A stretch of 64,000 bases of DNA, taken from Flavobacterium sp. xlx-214 (GTDB lineage Bacteria > Bacteroidota > Bacteroidia > Flavobacteriales > Flavobacteriaceae). The DNA is taken from positions 1,302,001 through 1,366,000 of the forward strand of contig NZ_CP059431.1 in NCBI RefSeq assembly GCF_013874595.1, read 5' to 3'. The translations under genes and the position numbers were made by a program. The notes under the pieces were generated by a model, which had not been told where the DNA came from, did no database searches, and saw only the letters and a program-made list of their open reading frames with translations. This document shows positions 16,926-25,737 of this stretch, in pieces; position 1 is the stretch's first letter, and every line of letters starts with the position of its first letter.

Positions 16926-17321
16926 TTATAAATTATTATAAATGTCGCAGTCAATATTTGCACTAAGTTTATTAATAAAAGAAATAACAAATGGATTAAA
17001 ATTTAAAGAAGGATTATTAGAGCCTAAAAATATTACAATTTGTAAAGTAAAATTTATATCTGAATAAGTGTTTTTTAACTTTATTAATTGATTTTCATAA
17101 ATACTCAATTTGTTAATCAAATCAATTAATTCCTCTGAGTAATCTGCATTGATTAATTCTCCAGTAGAAAATATCCAACTTGTACTTTTTGGTACATTAC
17201 CTCTTTCAAACATTAGATTAAACTCGGTAGGATGTAATGAAATGTTTTTATGGAACCAATCTATCGTGTAATTAGGGTTATCAGTTTTAATTGCTAAATA
17301 TATTTTACCTTTTGTGTCCAT
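16926..17321 (-). CDS. DUF4279-like small protein
   Basis: 131 residues. The layout (short beta strand KIYLAIKTDN, then LHPTEFNLMFERGNVP..TSWIFSTG, then a helix with IDLINKLSIYENQLIKLK and a strand FTLQIVIFLGSNNPSLNF) resembles DUF4279 proteins, which occur as solitary accessory genes and as suspected immunity proteins near polymorphic toxins. No toxin is visible here. It lies between REP-doublet copies A and B. Confidence 0.55.
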   Translation of the reverse strand: MDTKGKIYLAIKTDNPNYTIDWFHKNISLHPTEFNLMFERGNVPKSTSWIFSTGELINADYSEELIDLINKLSIYENQLIKLKNTYSDINFTLQIVIFLGSNNPSLNFNPFVISFINKLSANIDCDIYNNL

Positions 17322-17436
17322 TTTTTTGTTTGATCAAATATAACTAAATGAGTATGGTTTTAATTTATTAGATTTATAATGTTGTTATCTAAATTAATTA
17401 AAACAACTAAAAGAAAAGAATTTAATATTATTGAAT

Positions 17437-17535
17437 AAATAACATAAAGCCTATCATTCAAAACTTGTTTTGGAATCACATAAAGAAGGAAAATACTTGT
17501 GAGATACTGAACAAGTTAAGGATGGATGTGGGTTT
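17437..17535. repeat. REP-doublet repeat copy B
   Basis: Contains the left half ATTCAAAACTTGTTTTGGAAT and a shortened right half (GATACTGAACAAGTTAAGGATG) in the same orientation as the other copies. It runs over the first few bases of a spurious extended start of the next ORF. Divergence suggests an old copy. Confidence 0.75.
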
Positions 17536-17561
17536 TATTGATGTACTTAATGAATTTAATT

Positions 17562-17969
17562 ATGAGTATCAAAAATATAAAGGGAATTAATTTTAGAAAT
17601 GTTTTATGTATATCAATTCTACTATTTATATATTCTTGTGGTAGTAATACAATTAGTTTTGATGAAAAAAAACAAGTAATTATCTCTGAATGTAATATAA
17701 GTAAGATCATTATTGAGAATTTAAAAACAAGTGATATTGTTATTGTTAAAAGCAAAATGAAACACAAAAAGTATTTGCTTTCATTAAATAAAATGGATAC
17801 CGTTAATTTTATATATTTTAAAGATTGGTTAGAAAACAAGAAACTTGATGATTTTACTATACAACCTAATACAAAATATAAAATTGAAAATGCTAGTATT
17901 GGCGATGCTAGTAATTTTGGATTAACTTTAGAAGCTAATGAAGAAGGGGAATTAAAAATTAGTCACTAG
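17562..17969 (+). CDS. Orphan lipoprotein, 135 aa
   Basis: From the ATG at 17562 the protein has a basic start (MSIKNIKGINFRN), a hydrophobic core and a lipobox-like YSC, so it is probably a lipoprotein. The mature part is about 105 residues, beta-rich, with no recognised domain. The frame is open from an ATG at 17526, but those codons are made from the end of repeat copy B and would spoil the signal peptide. REP copy C follows its stop. Confidence 0.6.
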   Translation: MSIKNIKGINFRNVLCISILLFIYSCGSNTISFDEKKQVIISECNISKIIIENLKTSDIVIVKSKMKHKKYLLSLNKMDTVNFIYFKDWLENKKLDDFTIQPNTKYKIENASIGDASNFGLTLEANEEGELKISH

Positions 17970-18039
17970 TGTTATTAAATTACAGATACATTTTTTAAAT
18001 CATTTATAGAAACTAAGGTAAAAAGAATTTATTATTAAA

Positions 18040-18154
18040 AGCTAAATAACACACAGCCCATCATTCCAAACTTGATTTGGAATCGTTTAAAGTAGAAAAA
18101 CACTTGTGAGATCCTGAAACAAGTTCAGGATGACTGGCGTTTAGCTAAAATGAA
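18040..18154. repeat. REP-doublet repeat copy C (best preserved)
   Basis: Two hairpins: ATTCCAAA/TTTGGAAT (18063-18070, 18076-18083) and ATCCTGAA/TTCAGGAT (18111-18118, 18124-18131), 27 bases apart. The right unit is an inverted copy of the left (consensus GTCATYCYRAACTTGWTT), so the element is a head-to-head doublet. The loops CTTGA and ACAAG are also complementary. Confidence 0.85.
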
Positions 18155-18232
18155 TTGAAGGGGATTAATTTTTAATAGTTATCCGTATTTTGTTTATAGT
18201 AGGCTTATGATACTGTTTTAGATAATATAAAT

Positions 18233-18553
18233 ATGGCAAAAATAATAGTAGTACCTAAAGATAAAGAGGCAGAATACTTATTAGATTATGATAACGCATT
18301 GCCTAATCAATTGGTAGAATTAATATTAACAGAAAAACAATTTGATGATTTATGGAATAATGGTGTTTTTGACTTAATTAATAAAATAGCAGGTACTATT
18401 ATTGATGACTATGAAGAAGAGCATATAACAAATTTAACTTTTATACGCTTAATTTTAGATGAATTAAAAAGGTATCCGTTTAAATTAGCTGACTTTATAA
18501 AAATGTTTGAATTAGCTTTAGAATATAAAACAAGTATTCATTTTTACTTTTGA
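18233..18553 (+). CDS. Small acidic orphan protein, 106 aa
   Basis: A soluble acidic protein (MAKIIVVPKDKEAEYLLDYDN...) with a short N-terminal strand and three or four helices. I cannot assign a family. Size, acidity and setting resemble immunity or antitoxin proteins, but no partner is visible. It is bracketed by REP-doublet copies C and D, and is ordinary in codon use for this AT-rich genome. Confidence 0.6.
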   Translation: MAKIIVVPKDKEAEYLLDYDNALPNQLVELILTEKQFDDLWNNGVFDLINKIAGTIIDDYEEEHITNLTFIRLILDELKRYPFKLADFIKMFELALEYKTSIHFYF

Positions 18554-18562
18554 AAATTCTTA

Positions 18563-18676
18563 TTAAAATAACATACAGTCCGTCATTCCAAACTTGATTT
18601 GGAATCGTTTAAAGTAGAAAAGTATTTGTAAAATCCTGAAACAAGTTCAGGATGATTGGGGTTTTAGAATAATTGA
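18563..18676. repeat. REP-doublet repeat copy D
   Basis: Near identical to copy C over GTCATTCCAAACTTGATTTG and CCTGAAACAAGTTCAGGATG, same orientation, beginning 10 bases after the stop of the preceding small gene and ending 27 bases before the next ATG. Confidence 0.85.
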
Positions 18677-18702
18677 GTTATATTCATTTGTCTTGATTAG
18701 AT

Positions 18703-19230
18703 ATGATAAAAAAAAGTAATTTGATAATTAATGTTGCTATAGTTTTCGTGATTTTTTTCTGCTTAATAAGCTGCAACAAAACAAAAAAAGAAGAATTAAA
18801 GCAATATCTTACCAACGACAGTATGGCGATGTGGGATATTACAATGAAAAATTTTGTAGAATTAAAGGATACGTCGTATTATCATCACTATTATAAAAGC
18901 TATCTTATTTATAGCAATTTTGTTTGTGATAAATTTGCAAAATCTAGAGATGGTAATAGATTTATAGAGTTTTTGGGACCAAAACCAAATCTTATAGGGT
19001 TATGTAATCAATGGGAAATAAAAAATGACTCAACAATAATTCTAAATTGTAAAGATGTTTTTGTTGTAAAGATAATTAATAGAGATACTCTTTACTTATT
19101 TGATACATTAGGAATAAAAAAACACGAAATGTATAGAGATAAAACGCCTTGGAATATAGATGAAGAATCAGTTTTAATTAAAAATAAGCAAGTTGAAAGT
19201 GGTGAATATTTAGATCCTTATATTTATTAA
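18703..19230 (+). CDS. Orphan lipoprotein, 175 aa
   Basis: N-terminus MIKKSNLIINVAIVFVIFF then CLISC gives a lipoprotein signal with Cys at about 25. The mature region is about 150 residues, beta-rich with aromatic and basic residues, and carries no domain I recognise. Bracketed by REP copies D and E in the gene-repeat array. Confidence 0.65.
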   Translation: MIKKSNLIINVAIVFVIFFCLISCNKTKKEELKQYLTNDSMAMWDITMKNFVELKDTSYYHHYYKSYLIYSNFVCDKFAKSRDGNRFIEFLGPKPNLIGLCNQWEIKNDSTIILNCKDVFVVKIINRDTLYLFDTLGIKKHEMYRDKTPWNIDEESVLIKNKQVESGEYLDPYIY

Positions 19231-19283
19231 AATTCTAAATTATTTTTTGATTTTTTGAGTGTTAATATTTACAAAATTTAATT

Positions 19284-19380
19284 GCACCTTCGTCATTCCA
19301 AACTTGATTTGGAATAGCATAAAGTAGAAAAGCATTTGCGAGATCCTGAAACAAGTTGAGGATGACTGGGATTTTAAGTT
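19284..19380. repeat. REP-doublet repeat copy E
   Basis: Same doublet as copies C and D, from CGTCATTCCAAACTTGATTT to GTTGAGGATGACTGG, same orientation. It closes the array before the fumarase terminator at 19420-19455. The gap 19231-19480 holds only this repeat and the terminator. Confidence 0.82.
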
Positions 19381-19419
19381 TCTTACATTCATTACTCTAA
19401 AAGCAAACAACCAAACATA

Positions 19420-19455
19420 AAAAGCCCTGTAAAGTTACTACCTTACAGGGCTTTT
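19420..19455 (-). terminator. Intrinsic terminator of the fumarase gene
   Basis: Hairpin AAAAGCCCTGTAA / TTACAGGGCTTTT with a 10-base loop, flanked by A and T tracts, 25 bases after the fumarase stop. Confidence 0.85.
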
Positions 19456-19480
19456 TTATTAACGAAAAGCTAAGTACAGC

Positions 19481-21085
19481 TTATAAATTCTGAAAAAAGT
19501 CGTTTCCTTTATCGTCTGTAATAATAAAAGCAGGGAAATCTTTCACTGTAATTTTACGAACAGCTTCCATACCTAATTCTGGAAAATCCACCACTTCAAC
19601 TTTCAAAATATTATCTTGAGCCAAGATAGCTGCTGGTCCACCGATCGATCCTAAATAGAAACCACCATGTTTTGCACAAGCATCGGTAACTTGTTGCGAT
19701 CGGTTTCCTTTCGCCAACATAATCATCGATCCACCTGCTGCTTGAAATTGATCTACATAACTATCCATACGCCCTGCCGTTGTTGGTCCGAAAGAACCCG
19801 AAGCCATTCCTTCAGGTGTTTTTGCAGGACCTGCGTAATACACAGGATGATTTTTAAAATAGTCAGGCATTGGTTGTCCGTTATCTAACATTTCTTTGAT
19901 TTTAGCGTGTGCAATATCGCGCGCCACAATCACAGTTCCGTTTAACATCAATCGAGTTTTGATTGGATGCTTCGTTAATTCTGCCAAAATGTTTTCCATT
20001 GGCTGATCTAAATCAATAGAAACCGGAGCTTCCAAATGCGGAGCTGTTTCTGGTAATAAACGTGCCGGATTTGTTTCTAATTGCTCTACAAAAATACCTT
20101 CAGCTGTAATTTTTCCTTTGATGTTTCTGTCCGCAGAACATGAAACACCTAAACCAACAGGACAAGAAGCTGCGTGACGAGGTAAACGAATCACACGTAC
20201 ATCATGCACCAAGTATTTTCCACCAAATTGCGCTCCTACTCCTGATTCCTGACAAATTTTCTTCACACGTTCTTCCCATTCCAAATCGCGAAATGCTTGC
20301 CCAGCCATGTTTCCTGAGGTAGGTAAGTTGTCATAATACCCAGCCGATGCTTTTTTCACGGTAGCCAAAGTAGCTTCGGCAGAAGTACCCCCAATTACCA
20401 AAGCCAAGTGATACGGTGGACACGCTGCTGTACCTAAATCCATAATTTTAGCTTTCACAAAGGTTTCTAACGATTTATCATTTAATAACGATTTGGTTTG
20501 TTGGTACAAAAACGTTTTGTTTGCTGATCCACCGCCTTTTGCTAAAAATAAAAACTCGTACGAATTGCCTTTTTTAGCATAGATATCAATTTGAGCAGGT
20601 AAGTTTGATCCCGAATTTTTCTCTTCGAACATTGAAATAGGCACGATTTGAGAATAACGTAGGTTTTTATTGATATAGGTATTGAAAATTCCTTTCGATA
20701 AAGCTTCCGTATCATCAGAACCTGTATACACATTCTCTCCCTTTTTTGCCATTACAATCGCCGTACCTGTATCTTGGCACGATGGTAATTCACCATTCAC
20801 CGCAACAGCTGCATTTTGCAATAAGTTATAGGCAACAAAACGATCGTTATCTGTAGCTTCAGGATCGTCAATAATGTTTTTTAGTTTTTCTAAGTGCGCT
20901 GTACGCAACATAAAAGAAACATCGGTCATAGCAGTTTCGGCTAGTAATTCCAAGCCTTTAGGATCCACCGTTAGTATTTCACGATTGCCTAATTTTTCTA
21001 CTTTAACGTAATCTGAGGTAATTTTACGATACTGAGTATCATCTTTTTGTACAGGAAAAGAGTCCTGGTATATAAAATCAATCAT
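19481..21085 (-). CDS. Fumarate hydratase, class I (Fe-S type)
   Basis: 534 residues, the length of FumA/FumB-type fused alpha-beta fumarases. It hydrates fumarate to malate in the TCA cycle using a 4Fe-4S cluster; candidate ligands are the cysteines in [25 protein letters not shown] and [18 protein letters not shown]. The C-terminal beta domain has [29 protein letters not shown], characteristic of the family. Monocistronic; upstream sequence has a TAAATTTA box near 21112-21119. Confidence 0.95.
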   Translation of the reverse strand: MIDFIYQDSFPVQKDDTQYRKITSDYVKVEKLGNREILTVDPKGLELLAETAMTDVSFMLRTAHLEKLKNIIDDPEATDNDRFVAYNLLQNAAVAVNGELPSCQDTGTAIVMAKKGENVYTGSDDTEALSKGIFNTYINKNLRYSQIVPISMFEEKNSGSNLPAQIDIYAKKGNSYEFLFLAKGGGSANKTFLYQQTKSLLNDKSLETFVKAKIMDLGTAACPPYHLALVIGGTSAEATLATVKKASAGYYDNLPTSGNMAGQAFRDLEWEERVKKICQESGVGAQFGGKYLVHDVRVIRLPRHAASCPVGLGVSCSADRNIKGKITAEGIFVEQLETNPARLLPETAPHLEAPVSIDLDQPMENILAELTKHPIKTRLMLNGTVIVARDIAHAKIKEMLDNGQPMPDYFKNHPVYYAGPAKTPEGMASGSFGPTTAGRMDSYVDQFQAAGGSMIMLAKGNRSQQVTDACAKHGGFYLGSIGGPAAILAQDNILKVEVVDFPELGMEAVRKITVKDFPAFIITDDKGNDFFQNL

Positions 21086-21174
21086 TTTGATATTAATTGT
21101 TATTTAGCTTTGTAAATTTACTGAAATATGATTTTAGATTCACTCTAAATTTAGGTGGATTTTAAACATAAAAA

Positions 21175-21194
21175 AAGAGAAGTTTCCTTCTCTT
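21175..21194 (-). terminator. Terminator at the end of the DUF4476 gene
   Basis: Hairpin AAGAGAAG/CTTCTCTT overlapping the stop codon at 21193-21195, followed on the minus strand by a T tract. Short stem. Confidence 0.6.
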
Positions 21195-22059
21195 ATCTTT
21201 TTTTAGATATGTAATTCATTAAATCTTTTTTGTTTCGCTCAAAATCAAAAGCATCGTAGACTATATGGAAGTTAGAGCGGTCTACACAGTAATCGTATAA
21301 CAATTTTCCTGCTTGTAAACGGGTCTCGTCAAAACTAAAATCGGTCAATAATGTTTTAATTTGTTGCGATGTAAAAAACGATGATCGGGTTTGTTGTTCA
21401 ATGTATTTTAATCGATCTTTATCAAAGTTGACATTTCTTTTTAATGTTTGAAGAAAACTATCAAACGAACGATTATCCATAGCACGATCTCTAGAATTAT
21501 CATAACCTGGTTGGTTGTTTTGGTATGGATTGTTCCAAACATCATCCCATTCGTTAAAACCATACATTTGCCCTTGTACTTTGTACGAATCTAACAAATA
21601 AAGCCCGTAATTACTGAAATAATCTAACACCATACGCGTGTTGTTGCGCACATTTAGTTGGGTACGATACATTAAGTAACCATCTTGATAGATTGCCAAC
21701 GACATTCTGCCTGATTTTAAATCGAAAAAACGATATTTTCCAGAAGACGAGCTAATAGCTTGATCGTCTATTTCAACCGTGAAATAACCATATTCAGGAA
21801 TGCGTAAAAAAACTTCAGAATAGCCCGAGTTTTGATTCCAGTAATAACGAGTATTGGTATTTCTGTCGTTACCTCTTGATGTATTTCTACTTCTTGATTG
21901 GTCTGAACGAACCATGCTACGCGATGTGCTGTTGGTTTGTATGGTTTGCATTTCTTTAGCAGAAGCTTCATTTTTTAGAAGTTCTCCTTTTTTACCTGCT
22001 TCTTGTGCAAACGATATAATGCTTATGAAAAGCGCACTAAGAGTAATTATTTTTCTCAT
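21193..22059 (-). CDS. DUF4476 domain secreted protein
   Basis: 288 residues from the ATG at 22059, which begins a clean signal peptide (MRKIITLSALFISIISFAQ). The longer frame from 22083 only adds MPIKKPII in front. A low-complexity Ser/Arg/Asn stretch (about 35-70) precedes a beta-rich middle, and the last ~95 residues match DUF4476 (FDSFLQTLKRNVNFDKDRLKYI...). Function unknown; likely periplasmic or outer-membrane associated. Stands alone. Confidence 0.85.
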   Translation of the reverse strand: MRKIITLSALFISIISFAQEAGKKGELLKNEASAKEMQTIQTNSTSRSMVRSDQSRSRNTSRGNDRNTNTRYYWNQNSGYSEVFLRIPEYGYFTVEIDDQAISSSSGKYRFFDLKSGRMSLAIYQDGYLMYRTQLNVRNNTRMVLDYFSNYGLYLLDSYKVQGQMYGFNEWDDVWNNPYQNNQPGYDNSRDRAMDNRSFDSFLQTLKRNVNFDKDRLKYIEQQTRSSFFTSQQIKTLLTDFSFDETRLQAGKLLYDYCVDRSNFHIVYDAFDFERNKKDLMNYISKKR

Positions 22060-22115
22060 AATTATTGGTTTTTTAATAGGCATTTCATGAATCGTGCCAA
22101 AGCGATTAAAGTAAC

Positions 22116-22145
22116 AAAAAAATCCTCTTCATTTGAAGAGGATTT
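22116..22145 (-). terminator. Terminator of the DUF4271-hemD pair
   Basis: Hairpin AAATCCTCTTC/GAAGAGGATTT with a 4-base loop; on the minus strand it is followed by T7. It lies 5 bases after the hemD stop. Confidence 0.85.
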
Positions 22146-22150
22146 GTATA

Positions 22151-22894
22151 TTATTTATTCACTTTTGCAATGTATTTGTCAATAGCCATGGTCATTGAAG
22201 GGGCTTCAGGAGTAGGCGCCATAATATCTACACGCAATCCATGCTCTTCGGCTTCTTTTTTAGTGGTACTACCAAAAACACCAATTCTTGTTTCGCCTTG
22301 TACAAAATCTGGAAAGTTTTTGAACAAAGAGTTAATTCCGGTTGGACTAAAGAAACATAAAACATCGTATTTTACATCTTTTAAATCCGATAAATCACTC
22401 ATGGCAGTTAAGAAAAAGATGCCTTGTTTCCAGTTTACGCCTAATTCATTTAAAGTTTGTGGAACGTCATCGTTTAATTTGTCTGATGCTGGTAATAAAA
22501 ACTTATCGTCTTTAAACTTTTTAATAAGCGGAGCCATATCAGCAAAATCTTTCTGTCCTACATAAATTTTACGTTTACGATAAACCACATATTTCTGTAA
22601 ATAATAAGCAATAGCTTCTGATTGGCAAAAATACTTCATGGTTTCAGGAACTTTAAAGCGCATTTCTTCTGCAACTCTAAAGTAATGATCTACAGAGTTT
22701 TTACTGGTAAGAATGATGGATGTGTAGTTGTTTAAGTCAATTTTTTGTTGACGTACCTCTTTGGCATTTACACCCTCAACGTGAATGAAAGGTCTAAAGT
22801 CAATTTTTACTTTGTATTTCTGCTGAATGTCAAAATACGGTGAGTTTTCTACTTTAGGTTCTGGCTGTGACACCAAAATTGATTTCACTTTCAT
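22151..22894 (-). CDS. hemD: Uroporphyrinogen-III synthase
   Basis: 247 residues matching the flavobacterial HemD pattern: KSILVSQPEPKVENSPYFD start, FRPFIHVEGV, IILTSKNSVDHYF, and CFFSPTGINSLFKNFP. It cyclises and inverts ring D of hydroxymethylbilane to uroporphyrinogen III in heme and siroheme synthesis. Preceded by the DUF4271 gene with a 14-base gap, a linkage conserved in flavobacteria. Confidence 0.9.
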   Translation of the reverse strand: MKVKSILVSQPEPKVENSPYFDIQQKYKVKIDFRPFIHVEGVNAKEVRQQKIDLNNYTSIILTSKNSVDHYFRVAEEMRFKVPETMKYFCQSEAIAYYLQKYVVYRKRKIYVGQKDFADMAPLIKKFKDDKFLLPASDKLNDDVPQTLNELGVNWKQGIFFLTAMSDLSDLKDVKYDVLCFFSPTGINSLFKNFPDFVQGETRIGVFGSTTKKEAEEHGLRVDIMAPTPEAPSMTMAIDKYIAKVNK

Positions 22895-22908
22895 GATAAT
22901 TTTTTTCT

Positions 22909-23577
22909 TTATGTCTTAGAAACAACAAACCAATGATATAAAATAAAATAGGGAGCTATTTCAAAGGTGCAAAGATACAAAATAAAATAGAAAATAAACT
23001 TAGTAAATAACTTTTGATAGTTTTTTAAAAGTAAAAAAAACAAAATAGCGTTTGATAGTAAAAATAAGCCCAATACAATCCATAAAAAATAATCAAATTG
23101 TATGTTGTTGTAAAACAGAATACATATAATAGGAAACAAAAGCAAACCTAAGTAAGAACGGTAGGTAACTTTTACAAGGTTGTATTGCTCTGCAAAGTCT
23201 TCCATATCAAAACAAAGCGCAATAATTTTTTCAATAAAGTACTTTACCAAAACAAAAAATAACAATACACTTAATATTCTTACATACGATCTAAAACTAT
23301 TAAGCTCAGAAAAATTAGCTAAACTAATAATGTAATGTATGAATAAACTAATTGATACCATTTGTACAAAAAACATACTTATGTTAAAAGTACTTTTCAT
23401 GTTGTTGGTATCGCGGTAGGTAGAAAGATATTTATTTGAAAACGCTAATTTGGTAAAATCTTCAAAACGATTAGGAAAGGCATTTCGAGTAATAACAATA
23501 GCGGCAAAAGTAACAACAAACAAAAGTGTTGCCCAATCAACCGAAAAATCATTCCTATTTAAAAAATCTATTTCCAT
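22909..23577 (-). CDS. DUF4271 membrane protein
   Basis: 222 residues with about six membrane helices and the DUF4271 pattern WATLLFVVTFAAIVITRNAFPNRF near the start, YSYLSTYRDTN-type loop, and FCTFEIAPYFILYH-like C-terminus. Function unknown, but it is regularly found immediately upstream of hemD in Bacteroidota, as here. Confidence 0.88.
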   Translation of the reverse strand: MEIDFLNRNDFSVDWATLLFVVTFAAIVITRNAFPNRFEDFTKLAFSNKYLSTYRDTNNMKSTFNISMFFVQMVSISLFIHYIISLANFSELNSFRSYVRILSVLLFFVLVKYFIEKIIALCFDMEDFAEQYNLVKVTYRSYLGLLLFPIICILFYNNIQFDYFLWIVLGLFLLSNAILFFLLLKNYQKLFTKFIFYFILYLCTFEIAPYFILYHWFVVSKT

Positions 23578-23653
23578 AAACGTTGTAAAAGTAGTAATTT
23601 TATGCCGAAAAAAATCTTCTATTTTTATTAAGAAAACTACTTTTAAAAAAAGT

Positions 23654-23661
23654 TACATTTG
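23654..23661 (+). promoter_or_regulatory. -7 promoter box (TACATTTG) of the mannosyltransferase-pyrC operon
   Basis: Perfect TANNTTTG, 14 bases before the ATG at 23676. The opposite strand starts the DUF4271 gene, so the 98-base gap holds divergent promoters. Confidence 0.5.
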
Positions 23662-23675
23662 CCAATAATTTTACT

Positions 23676-24398
23676 ATGAAGCAAAACTTAGTTGTAATAC
23701 CTACTTTTAACGAAATAGAAAATATTGAAGATATTTTAATTGCCGTTATGAATGTAACTACGCCAATGGATGTTTTGGTGGTAGATGATAATTCACCAGA
23801 TGGTACAGCTGATAAAGTTTTGCAAATAGCAAAGGAATATCCTAACAGAATTTTTCTTAAGAAAAGAATGAAGAAAAATGGATTGGGAACTGCTTATGTT
23901 GCGGGGTTTAATTGGGCATTAAAAAATAACTACACTTATATTTTTGAAATGGATGCCGATTTTTCGCACAATCCAAACGATTTACCTTTATTGCTGCAAG
24001 CTTGTGAAAACGGTGCTGATGTAGCTATAGGTTCGCGTTACGTAAAAGGAGTTAATGTGGTAAACTGGCCATTAAGCAGAGTGTTGTTGTCTTATTTTGC
24101 ATCGGTTTACGTGCGTTTTATTACAGGAATGAAAGTAATGGATACCACAGCAGGTTTTATTTGCTACAACAGAAAGGTTTTAGAGCAAATAAATTTAGAG
24201 CGAATAAAATTTGTGGGATATGCTTTTCAAATCGAGATGAAATATCGCGCATTTTCTCGTACCTTTAAATTGGTAGAAGTGCCTATTATTTTTACCGATC
24301 GCACTAAAGGAAAATCAAAAATGTCGGGCGGCATCATTAAAGAAGCTGTTTTAGGAGTTTTACAATTACGTTTTAAAAAACTATTTAATAAATTATAA
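23676..24398 (+). CDS. Polyprenol monophosphomannose synthase (GT2)
   Basis: 240 residues. GT2 motifs: VVIPTFNEIENIEDIL, VVDDNSPDGTAD, EMDADFSHNP (metal-binding DxD) and GSRYVKG. The length with no C-terminal membrane domain matches soluble dolichol-phosphate mannose synthase-type enzymes, which transfer mannose from GDP-mannose to a polyprenyl phosphate for periplasmic or protein O-glycosylation. The pyrC ATG follows the stop directly, so the two are cotranscribed. Confidence 0.9.
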   Translation: MKQNLVVIPTFNEIENIEDILIAVMNVTTPMDVLVVDDNSPDGTADKVLQIAKEYPNRIFLKKRMKKNGLGTAYVAGFNWALKNNYTYIFEMDADFSHNPNDLPLLLQACENGADVAIGSRYVKGVNVVNWPLSRVLLSYFASVYVRFITGMKVMDTTAGFICYNRKVLEQINLERIKFVGYAFQIEMKYRAFSRTFKLVEVPIIFTDRTKGKSKMSGGIIKEAVLGVLQLRFKKLFNKL

Positions 24399-25736
24399 AT
24401 GAGTACGCTATTAATAAAAAACGGAACCATTGTTAACGAAGGAACAATTTTTAAGAGTGATATTTTCATTGAAAACGAAATCATTTCAAAAATTGCAGAA
24501 GAAATAAACCAACCAGCAGATAAAATAATTGATGCTGAAGGTCTGCATATTTTTCCAGGTGTAATTGACGATCAAGTGCATTTTCGTGAGCCAGGTTTAA
24601 CACATAAAGGTACCATTGCCACAGAATCTAAAGCCGCTATTGCGGGCGGAGTTACATCGTTCATAGAACAACCCAACACAGTGCCTAATGCGGTTACTCA
24701 AGAAATTTTAGAAGAAAAATACCAAACCGCAGCCCAAACATCGTATGCTAACTATTCGTTTATGATGGGCGGAACCAATGATAATTTAGAAGAGGTTTTA
24801 AAAACAAATCCCCGTAATGTTGCAGGTATTAAATTGTTTTTAGGATCATCAACAGGAAATATGTTGGTTGATAATGAAGCTGTTTTAGAGAAAATATTTT
24901 CATCTACCAAAATGTTAATTGCGGTACATTGTGAATACGAACAAACCATTCGCGAAAACTTAGAGAAAGCGAAAGAACAGTTTGGAGACGATATTCCAGT
25001 TTCGCAACATCCTGTAATTCGCAGTGCCGAAGCGTGTTATAAATCATCATCAAAAGCTATTGAACTGGCAAAGAAAACGGGCGCGCGTTTGCATATTTTT
25101 CATATTAGTACAGGAAAAGAAACCGATTTATTTAGAAACGATATTCCGTTGGAAGAAAAAATGATTACTGCCGAAGTTTGTGTGCACCATTTGTATTTTT
25201 CAGATGAAGATTATGCAACAAAAGGTAATTTTATTAAATGGAATCCTGCGGTAAAATCGGCTGCTGATCGTGAAAAAATTTGGGAAGCTTTATTAGATGA
25301 CCGTATAGATGTAATTGCAACCGATCACGCACCTCATACATTAGAAGAAAAATCACAAAAATATTTACAAGCACCATCGGGCGGTCCGTTAGTACAACAT
25401 TCGTTAATTACAATGATAGAGTTTGCTAAACAAGGAAAAATTTCTTTAGAAAAAGTAGCTCAAAAAATGATGCACAATCCTGCAACTCTTTTTAAAATTG
25501 AAAAGCGCGGGTTTGTAAAAGAAGGCTTTTTTGCCGATTTAGCTTTGGTTGATTTAAACAGCGATGCTTGGACAGTTACCAAAGAAAACGTGTTGGCAAA
25601 GTGCGGCTGGTCTCCTTTTGAAGGGAAAGAGTTTAAAACTAAAGTGATTTCTACGGTTTTAAACGGAAATGTTGTTATGGAAAACGGAGTTATTAGTGAA
25701 AATCGTTTTGGAAAGCGCTTACTTTTTAATAGATAA
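24399..25736 (+). CDS. pyrC: Dihydroorotase
   Basis: 445 residues. Closes carbamoyl-aspartate to dihydroorotate in pyrimidine synthesis. Metal ligands are visible: DDQVHFREPG (HxH variant VHFR), the carboxylated-lysine region GIKLFLGSSTGNM, HCEYE and HIFHIST, and the catalytic aspartate in ATDHAPHT. This matches the class I (multifunctional-type) dihydroorotases of Bacteroidota. Zero-base gap after the GT2 gene and 1-base gap to the DUF4296 lipoprotein. Confidence 0.93.
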   Translation: MSTLLIKNGTIVNEGTIFKSDIFIENEIISKIAEEINQPADKIIDAEGLHIFPGVIDDQVHFREPGLTHKGTIATESKAAIAGGVTSFIEQPNTVPNAVTQEILEEKYQTAAQTSYANYSFMMGGTNDNLEEVLKTNPRNVAGIKLFLGSSTGNMLVDNEAVLEKIFSSTKMLIAVHCEYEQTIRENLEKAKEQFGDDIPVSQHPVIRSAEACYKSSSKAIELAKKTGARLHIFHISTGKETDLFRNDIPLEEKMITAEVCVHHLYFSDEDYATKGNFIKWNPAVKSAADREKIWEALLDDRIDVIATDHAPHTLEEKSQKYLQAPSGGPLVQHSLITMIEFAKQGKISLEKVAQKMMHNPATLFKIEKRGFVKEGFFADLALVDLNSDAWTVTKENVLAKCGWSPFEGKEFKTKVISTVLNGNVVMENGVISENRFGKRLLFNR

Positions 25737-25737
25737 A

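Noticed and set aside
16663-16941. Plus-strand 92-aa hydrophobic ORF
   Set aside because: Complement of the 78-aa gene that is tightly linked to the DUF4279-like gene; no promoter or start support.
17526-17561. Start of the 147-aa lipoprotein frame inside repeat copy B
   Set aside because: The first codons are repeat sequence and lengthen the signal peptide unnaturally; the ATG at 17562 gives a basic n-region and lipobox.
17516-17839. Minus-strand 107-aa hydrophobic ORF
   Set aside because: It is antisense to the lipoprotein gene at 17562-17969, whose lipobox and codon pattern are more convincing; hydrophobicity arises from complementing AT-rich coding sequence.
16500-19400. CRISPR array or integron attC sites
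   Set aside because: The five repeats are ~0.6-0.9 kb apart, not ~30 bp, with genes between; they lack attC core sites (RYYYAAC / GTTRRRY pairs) and no integrase is present.
19481-21085. Several plus-strand ORFs over the fumarase gene (e.g. 19667-19888, 20140-20322)
   Set aside because: Shadows of a well-supported class I fumarase; sequences are Cys/His-rich and protein-unlike.
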